From the NCBI GenBank assembly GCA_002315495.1, contig DCGJ01000001.1, forward strand, positions 17,898 through 26,520: 8,623 nt of DNA, given 5' to 3'. The position numbers were made by a program, and so were the translations under genes. The notes under the pieces are model-generated. The model saw nothing but the letters and a program-made list of their open reading frames with translations. It was not told the origin of the DNA and did no database searches. Shown one piece after another: positions 5,614 through 8,623 of this stretch (the first letter of the stretch is position 1; the number at the start of each line of letters is the position of its first letter). This DNA is from Lachnoclostridium sp. UBA1781. Its GTDB lineage: Bacteria; Bacillota; Clostridia; Lachnospirales; Lachnospiraceae.

Positions 5614-7194
5614 ATGTCCGATTTGGTGAAAATCCTCATCGCCGTTATCGTCACCTTTATCGTAACCGCTGTAGTTACTGCAGTGATCGCTTGGAAGGCT
5701 GCAATTGCGAACCGTGTGAAGAATTACGAAGCACAGGTTGGTTCTGCAGAAGAGCGTGCAAAGCAGATTCTTGCCGATGCTGAAAAGCAGGGCAAAAAAG
5801 CCGCTGAGCAGGCAAAGAAGGAAGCCATCCTCGAAGCGAAGGACGAAGCCTTAAAGAACAAGAATGACTTCGACCGTGAGATGAAGGAACGTAGAGCTGA
5901 AGTTCAGGCCTACGAGAAGCGAGTAACCCAGAAGGAAGAAAACCTGGACAGAAAGATTGAGACCCTCGAAAAGAAAGAAGCTCGTATGAACCAGAAAGAG
6001 CAGAGCCTTGATGCAAAGCTTCAGGCAGCAGAAGAGGTTTGCGCAAAGCAGGTTCAGGAGTTAGAGCGTATTTCCGGTCTTACCTCCGACAAAGCTAAAG
6101 AATATCTGTTAGAATCTGTTAAGAATGATGTAAAGCACGAAACCGCAGTAATGATCCGTGAAATGGAAGCTACTGCAAAGGAAGAAGCTGACAAGAAAGC
6201 AAAGGAATTGGTTGTTGGTGCCATCCAGAGATGTGCCGCTGACCATGTTGCTGAAGCAACAATTTCCGTTGTTCAGCTCCCGAGTGATGAGATGAAGGGT
6301 AGAATTATCGGTCGTGAAGGTCGAAACATTCGTACCATCGAAACCTTGACCGGTATCGATTTGATCATCGATGATACTCCGGAAGCAGTTATCCTGTCCG
6401 GCTTCGACCCGATTCGTCGTGAAATTGCCCGCATTGCTCTTGAGAAGCTTGTTGTTGATGGACGTATTCATCCGGCAAGAATCGAAGAGATGGTGGATAA
6501 GGCTACGAAGGAAGTTGAACAGATTATCCGTGAGGAAGGTGAGAATGCGATTCTTAAGACCGGCGTTCATGCACTTCATCCGGAGCTTGTTCGTTTGCTT
6601 GGTAAGATGCGTTATCGTACCAGTTATGGTCAGAACGCATTGAAGCATTCCATCGAAGTATCCTTACTTTCCGGTCTGCTTGCTACCGAATTCGGTGCTG
6701 ATGTAAGACTTGCTAAGCGTGCCGGTTTGTTGCACGATATCGGTAAGTCCGTTGACCACGAAATCGAAGGAACTCACGTACAAATCGGTGTTGATTTGTG
6801 TAAGAAATACAAAGAGTCTCCGGTTGTTATTAATGCCGTTGAAGCTCACCATGGGGATGTTGAGCCTCAGTCTATTATTGCATTTATTGTACAGGCAGCT
6901 GATACCATTTCTGCTGCAAGACCTGGTGCAAGAAGAGAGACGTTAGATACCTATACTAACAGATTGAAACAATTAGAAGATATTTCGAACAGCTTTAAGG
7001 GAGTTGAAAAATCTTTCGCGATTCAAGCAGGTCGTGAAGTTCGTATCATGGTCATTCCGGAGCAGGTATCCGATGACGATATGGTCTTGATGGCAAGAGA
7101 AATCTCTAAGAAGATTGAATCGGAACTCGAGTATCCGGGCCAGATTAAGGTCACCACGATTCGCGAGTCCAGGGCTACCGATTACGCAAAGTAA
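5614..7194 (+). CDS. rny: Ribonuclease Y
   Basis: This membrane-anchored endoribonuclease initiates decay and processing of many mRNAs in Firmicutes, often with degradosome partners. The 526 residues match the roughly 520 typical of the family. In order: one N-terminal transmembrane helix (about 5-27, VKILIAVIVTFIVTAVV onward); a long charged coiled coil rich in Glu, Lys and Ala (about 36-205); a KH RNA-binding domain (about 215-280) with GRIIGREGRNIR (229-240) containing GxxG at 233-236; and an HD phosphohydrolase domain (about 335-435) with HSIEVS (345-350), LLHDIGK (372-378; metal-binding His374 and Asp375), EAHHGD (410-415) and Asp430. A C-terminal domain (about 440-526) follows. The ATG has a strong ribosome binding site. 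It has its own promoter and terminator, so it is probably monocistronic. All catalytic residues appear intact. Confidence 0.98.
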   Translation: MSDLVKILIAVIVTFIVTAVVTAVIAWKAAIANRVKNYEAQVGSAEERAKQILADAEKQGKKAAEQAKKEAILEAKDEALKNKNDFDREMKERRAEVQAYEKRVTQKEENLDRKIETLEKKEARMNQKEQSLDAKLQAAEEVCAKQVQELERISGLTSDKAKEYLLESVKNDVKHETAVMIREMEATAKEEADKKAKELVVGAIQRCAADHVAEATISVVQLPSDEMKGRIIGREGRNIRTIETLTGIDLIIDDTPEAVILSGFDPIRREIARIALEKLVVDGRIHPARIEEMVDKATKEVEQIIREEGENAILKTGVHALHPELVRLLGKMRYRTSYGQNALKHSIEVSLLSGLLATEFGADVRLAKRAGLLHDIGKSVDHEIEGTHVQIGVDLCKKYKESPVVINAVEAHHGDVEPQSIIAFIVQAADTISAARPGARRETLDTYTNRLKQLEDISNSFKGVEKSFAIQAGREVRIMVIPEQVSDDDMVLMAREISKKIESELEYPGQIKVTTIRESRATDYAK

Positions 7195-7228
7195 TTTGTG
7201 GATAGATAACCTGATGAGATTAAAAATC

Positions 7229-7261
7229 AAGGCTTTGGGAGCAATCCCAAAGCCTTTTTTT
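7229..7261 (+). terminator. Intrinsic terminator of rny
   Basis: A perfect 12-bp stem pairs AAGGCTTTGGGA (7229-7240) with TCCCAAAGCCTT (7245-7256) around a GCAA tetraloop, itself a stable GNRA type. Seven T (7255-7261) follow immediately. It lies 35 nt after the rny stop. A short A-run before the stem (7222-7226) might give weak activity on the opposite strand, but no gene points that way here. Confidence 0.95.
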
Positions 7262-7303
7262 GTTGGTTTAGAAACTTCATTTCTTATTTATAAAAAAAGG
7301 CTT
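7250..7303. repeat. 12-bp perfect inverted repeat reusing the rny terminator arm
   Basis: AAGCCTTTTTTT (7250-7261), the 3' arm and T-run of the rny terminator, is matched by its exact reverse complement AAAAAAAGGCTT (7292-7303). The spacer is 30 nt. The downstream copy runs into the -35 hexamer of the next promoter. In readthrough RNA it would compete with the terminator hairpin for the same arm. It may simply be the remains of a duplicated terminator. Confidence 0.7.
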
Positions 7304-7330
7304 GATTATCATGAGATGATAATGTAAAAT
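7302..7330 (+). promoter_or_regulatory. Probable sigma-A type promoter of the aminotransferase gene
   Basis: A -35 TTGATT (7302-7307, four of six consensus bases), a 17-nt spacer and a -10 TAAAAT (7325-7330, five of six) sit after the rny terminator. Transcription would start near 7337, giving a 5' leader of about 57 nt. The weaker -35 and the palindrome in the spacer suggest regulated rather than constitutive use. Confidence 0.6.
7305..7323. promoter_or_regulatory. Palindromic operator candidate in the promoter spacer
   Basis: ATTATCAT, the 3-nt centre GAG, then ATGATAAT form a perfect 8-3-8 inverted repeat. It starts inside the -35 box and ends two bases before the -10 box, so a bound dimeric regulator would block or remodel the promoter. 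Because it lies upstream of the predicted start it would work as DNA, not as RNA. Its half-sites are those of a Fur box in swapped order (Fur reads TGATAAT-n-ATTATCA), so I do not call Fur. The regulator is unknown. Confidence 0.55.
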
Positions 7331-7393
7331 GTGTCGTGCTTGGATTGTATACATGTCCACAAGTATTACACAAGATGAAAGGATGTAACATTT

Positions 7394-8593
7394 ATGCCAC
7401 GTTCATTATCGAAAAAGGGTATGGCTGTAAAGCCGAGTTCCACATTAGCAATCACTGCAAAAGCAAAGGCTTTGAAGGCAGAAGGAAAGGACGTTGTCGG
7501 ATTTGGTGCCGGTGAGCCTGATTTTGCAACCCCTGAGAATATCTGTGCTGTAGCTCATAAGGCGATTGATACCGGATTTACTAAGTATACTCCGGCTGCA
7601 GGAACCCAGGAGCTTCGTAAAGCTGTTAGCGACAAGTTTAAGAAGGTGAACAAGCTGAATTACGAGCCAAATCAGGTCGTTATTTCTAATGGTGGTAAGC
7701 ATTCTTTAACTAATATATTTGAAGCAATTCTGAATCCGGGTGATGAGGTTATCATTCCGGCTCCGTTCTGGCTTTCCTATCCGGAAATTGTTAAGCTTGC
7801 AGATGGTACGCCTGTTATTGTTCGCTGCGATGCATCGCAGAACTACAAGATTACTCCGGAACAGCTTGCTGCAGCCTGCAACGAAAAGACCAAGGCATTT
7901 GTTCTTACCAGTCCATCCAACCCAACCGGTATGGTTTACTCCAGAGAAGAACTTGAAGCACTTGCTAAGGTAATCGTGGAAAAGGATATTTATGTTGTTT
8001 CCGATGAAATCTATGAGTACCTTACTTACGACGGAGCAGAGCATGTATCGATCGGTTCCCTGAACGATGAGATTTTAGAGCATACGATTACCTGTAACGG
8101 TATGGCAAAGGGTTATGCCATGACCGGCTGGAGAATCGGTTATGCGGGTGCTCCTGCAGATGTTGCAAAGGTTATGAGCTCTGTTCAGAGCCATCAGACC
8201 TCAAACCCGAACTCCATCGCTCAGATGGCTACCGTAGAAGCTCTTACCGGACCACAGGAGTCGGTTGCGGTTATGAATGCAGAGTTTAACAAGCGCCGCA
8301 TTTACATGTATGAGCGTATCTCTAAGATGCCGCTTGTAAAATGTCTTCTTCCACAGGGTGCTTTCTATGTATTCGTTGATGTGAGTGAAGCACTTACAAA
8401 GAAATACAAGGGAGCTCCGATTGCCGATATTTCAGAGTTTGCAAAGATTTTAATTGAGGATTTTCTTACCGCTGTTATTCCTTGTGCAGACTTCGGTTTT
8501 GCGGATCATATTCGTCTTTCCTACGCAATCAGCATGGAGCAGATTGAAAAAGGTCTTGACCGCATTGAAGAGTTTTTGAACGGTTTGGAATAA
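7394..8593 (+). CDS. aspB: Class I PLP-dependent aminotransferase, aspartate aminotransferase (AspB) type
   Basis: It probably transfers the amino group between aspartate and 2-oxoglutarate, linking oxaloacetate and glutamate; cytoplasmic homodimer. The 399 residues match class I fold-type I enzymes. Visible landmarks are PSSTLAITAKAKALKAEGKD (14-33) and GFGAGEPDFATP (36-47), typical of subgroup Ib; KYTPAAGTQELR (64-75); TSPSNPTGMVYS (172-183) with Asn176; VVSDEIYEYLTYDG (201-214) with Asp204 and Tyr207 at the cofactor; NGMAKGYAMTGWRIGY (235-250) with Lys239 as the Schiff-base lysine; and HIRLSYA (372-378) with Arg374 for the substrate carboxylate. AAAGGA at 7378-7383 lies 10 nt before the ATG, a rather long spacing. 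A closer ATG at 7384 meets a stop at once. Subgroup Ib also contains prephenate and broad-range aminotransferases, so the exact substrate is not settled. It is probably monocistronic. Confidence 0.9.
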   Translation: MPRSLSKKGMAVKPSSTLAITAKAKALKAEGKDVVGFGAGEPDFATPENICAVAHKAIDTGFTKYTPAAGTQELRKAVSDKFKKVNKLNYEPNQVVISNGGKHSLTNIFEAILNPGDEVIIPAPFWLSYPEIVKLADGTPVIVRCDASQNYKITPEQLAAACNEKTKAFVLTSPSNPTGMVYSREELEALAKVIVEKDIYVVSDEIYEYLTYDGAEHVSIGSLNDEILEHTITCNGMAKGYAMTGWRIGYAGAPADVAKVMSSVQSHQTSNPNSIAQMATVEALTGPQESVAVMNAEFNKRRIYMYERISKMPLVKCLLPQGAFYVFVDVSEALTKKYKGAPIADISEFAKILIEDFLTAVIPCADFGFADHIRLSYAISMEQIEKGLDRIEEFLNGLE

Positions 8594-8623
8594 GCAATTT
8601 AAAGGGGCTGTGAAAAAACATAG
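8594..8623 (+). other. Start of a probable terminator, cut by the window edge
   Basis: After the aminotransferase stop comes AAAGGGGCTGTGAAAAAACA and then TAG at the window end. The block GGGGCTGTGAAAAAA looks like the left arm of a long intrinsic terminator of the kind common in this group, whose right arm (TTTTTTCACAGCCCC) would lie beyond the edge. The right arm is not visible, so this is inference. Confidence 0.4.

Noticed and set aside
5601..5783. A 60-codon + strand frame starting at the ATG within the rny ribosome binding site
   Set aside because: Its start codon overlaps the GGAGG of rny, it has no site of its own, and the rest overlaps the well supported rny frame.
5675..6046. A 123-codon open frame on the - strand under the RNase Y coiled coil
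   Set aside because: The repetitive Lys/Glu/Ala codons of the coiled coil keep the opposite strand open; the translation is low-complexity and unlike any family I know.
6109..6648. A 179-codon open frame on the - strand inside rny
   Set aside because: It lies wholly antisense to the KH/HD coding region of RNase Y, has no ribosome binding site or family-like sequence, and is explained by the codon bias of rny.
7305..7323. Fur or PerR box
   Set aside because: The half-sites are in the opposite order to the Fur 7-1-7 consensus and the central spacing is 3 rather than 1, so only a generic operator call is supportable.
7337..7393. Riboswitch, T-box or leader hairpin before the aminotransferase gene
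   Set aside because: The leader is only about 57 nt. Apart from short matches such as TGTGT (7330-7334) with ACACA (7368-7372), no conserved aptamer, specifier or terminator structure is seen.

Overview
The window reads as chromosomal DNA of an anaerobic Firmicute in the Clostridia, most likely Lachnospiraceae or a close relative. This rests on the recognised protein families, the strong GGAG-type ribosome binding sites, the AT-rich sigma-A type promoters between genes, and the neighbourhood. It is a family-level inference made without a database search. All eight genes lie on the + strand and almost the whole window is coding. I see no mobile element, CRISPR array, rRNA or tRNA.

Left block (1-5492): six tightly packed genes, probably one operon whose promoter lies upstream of the window. 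The order is the 3' part of a COG2509-like FAD-dependent oxidoreductase, proB (glutamate 5-kinase, short form without PUA domain), a 71-residue DUF896/YnzC-family protein, 5-formyltetrahydrofolate cyclo-ligase, proA (gamma-glutamyl phosphate reductase) and miaB (tRNA methylthiotransferase). Gene junctions range from a 17-nt overlap to a 24-nt gap. ProB and ProA carry out the first two committed steps of proline synthesis; proC is not here. The DUF896 gene and the folate gene sit inside the proBA pair. The folate, tRNA-modification and flavoprotein genes have no obvious proline link and look like housekeeping passengers of the same transcript.

Middle block (5493-7261): a 121-bp spacer holds a good sigma-A promoter (TTGACA, 17 nt, TATCAT) embedded in a nested inverted repeat followed by a T-run. 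Then comes rny (RNase Y, the membrane-anchored endoribonuclease of mRNA decay), closed by a textbook 12-bp intrinsic terminator. A miaB/rny neighbourhood is also known in Bacillus.

Right block (7262-8623): a promoter whose 17-nt spacer is almost filled by a perfect 8-3-8 palindrome, a candidate operator. It drives a class I PLP-dependent aminotransferase of the AspB type. The last 30 bases look like the left arm of a terminator cut by the window edge.

No undescribed multi-gene system is evident. The most unusual signals are in the two intergenic regions: the promoter-in-hairpin before rny, the promoter-spacer palindrome before the aminotransferase gene, and a 12-bp inverted repeat in which the rny terminator arm recurs downstream. 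A further curiosity is that three consecutive genes share one frame and are separated only by single TAG codons.
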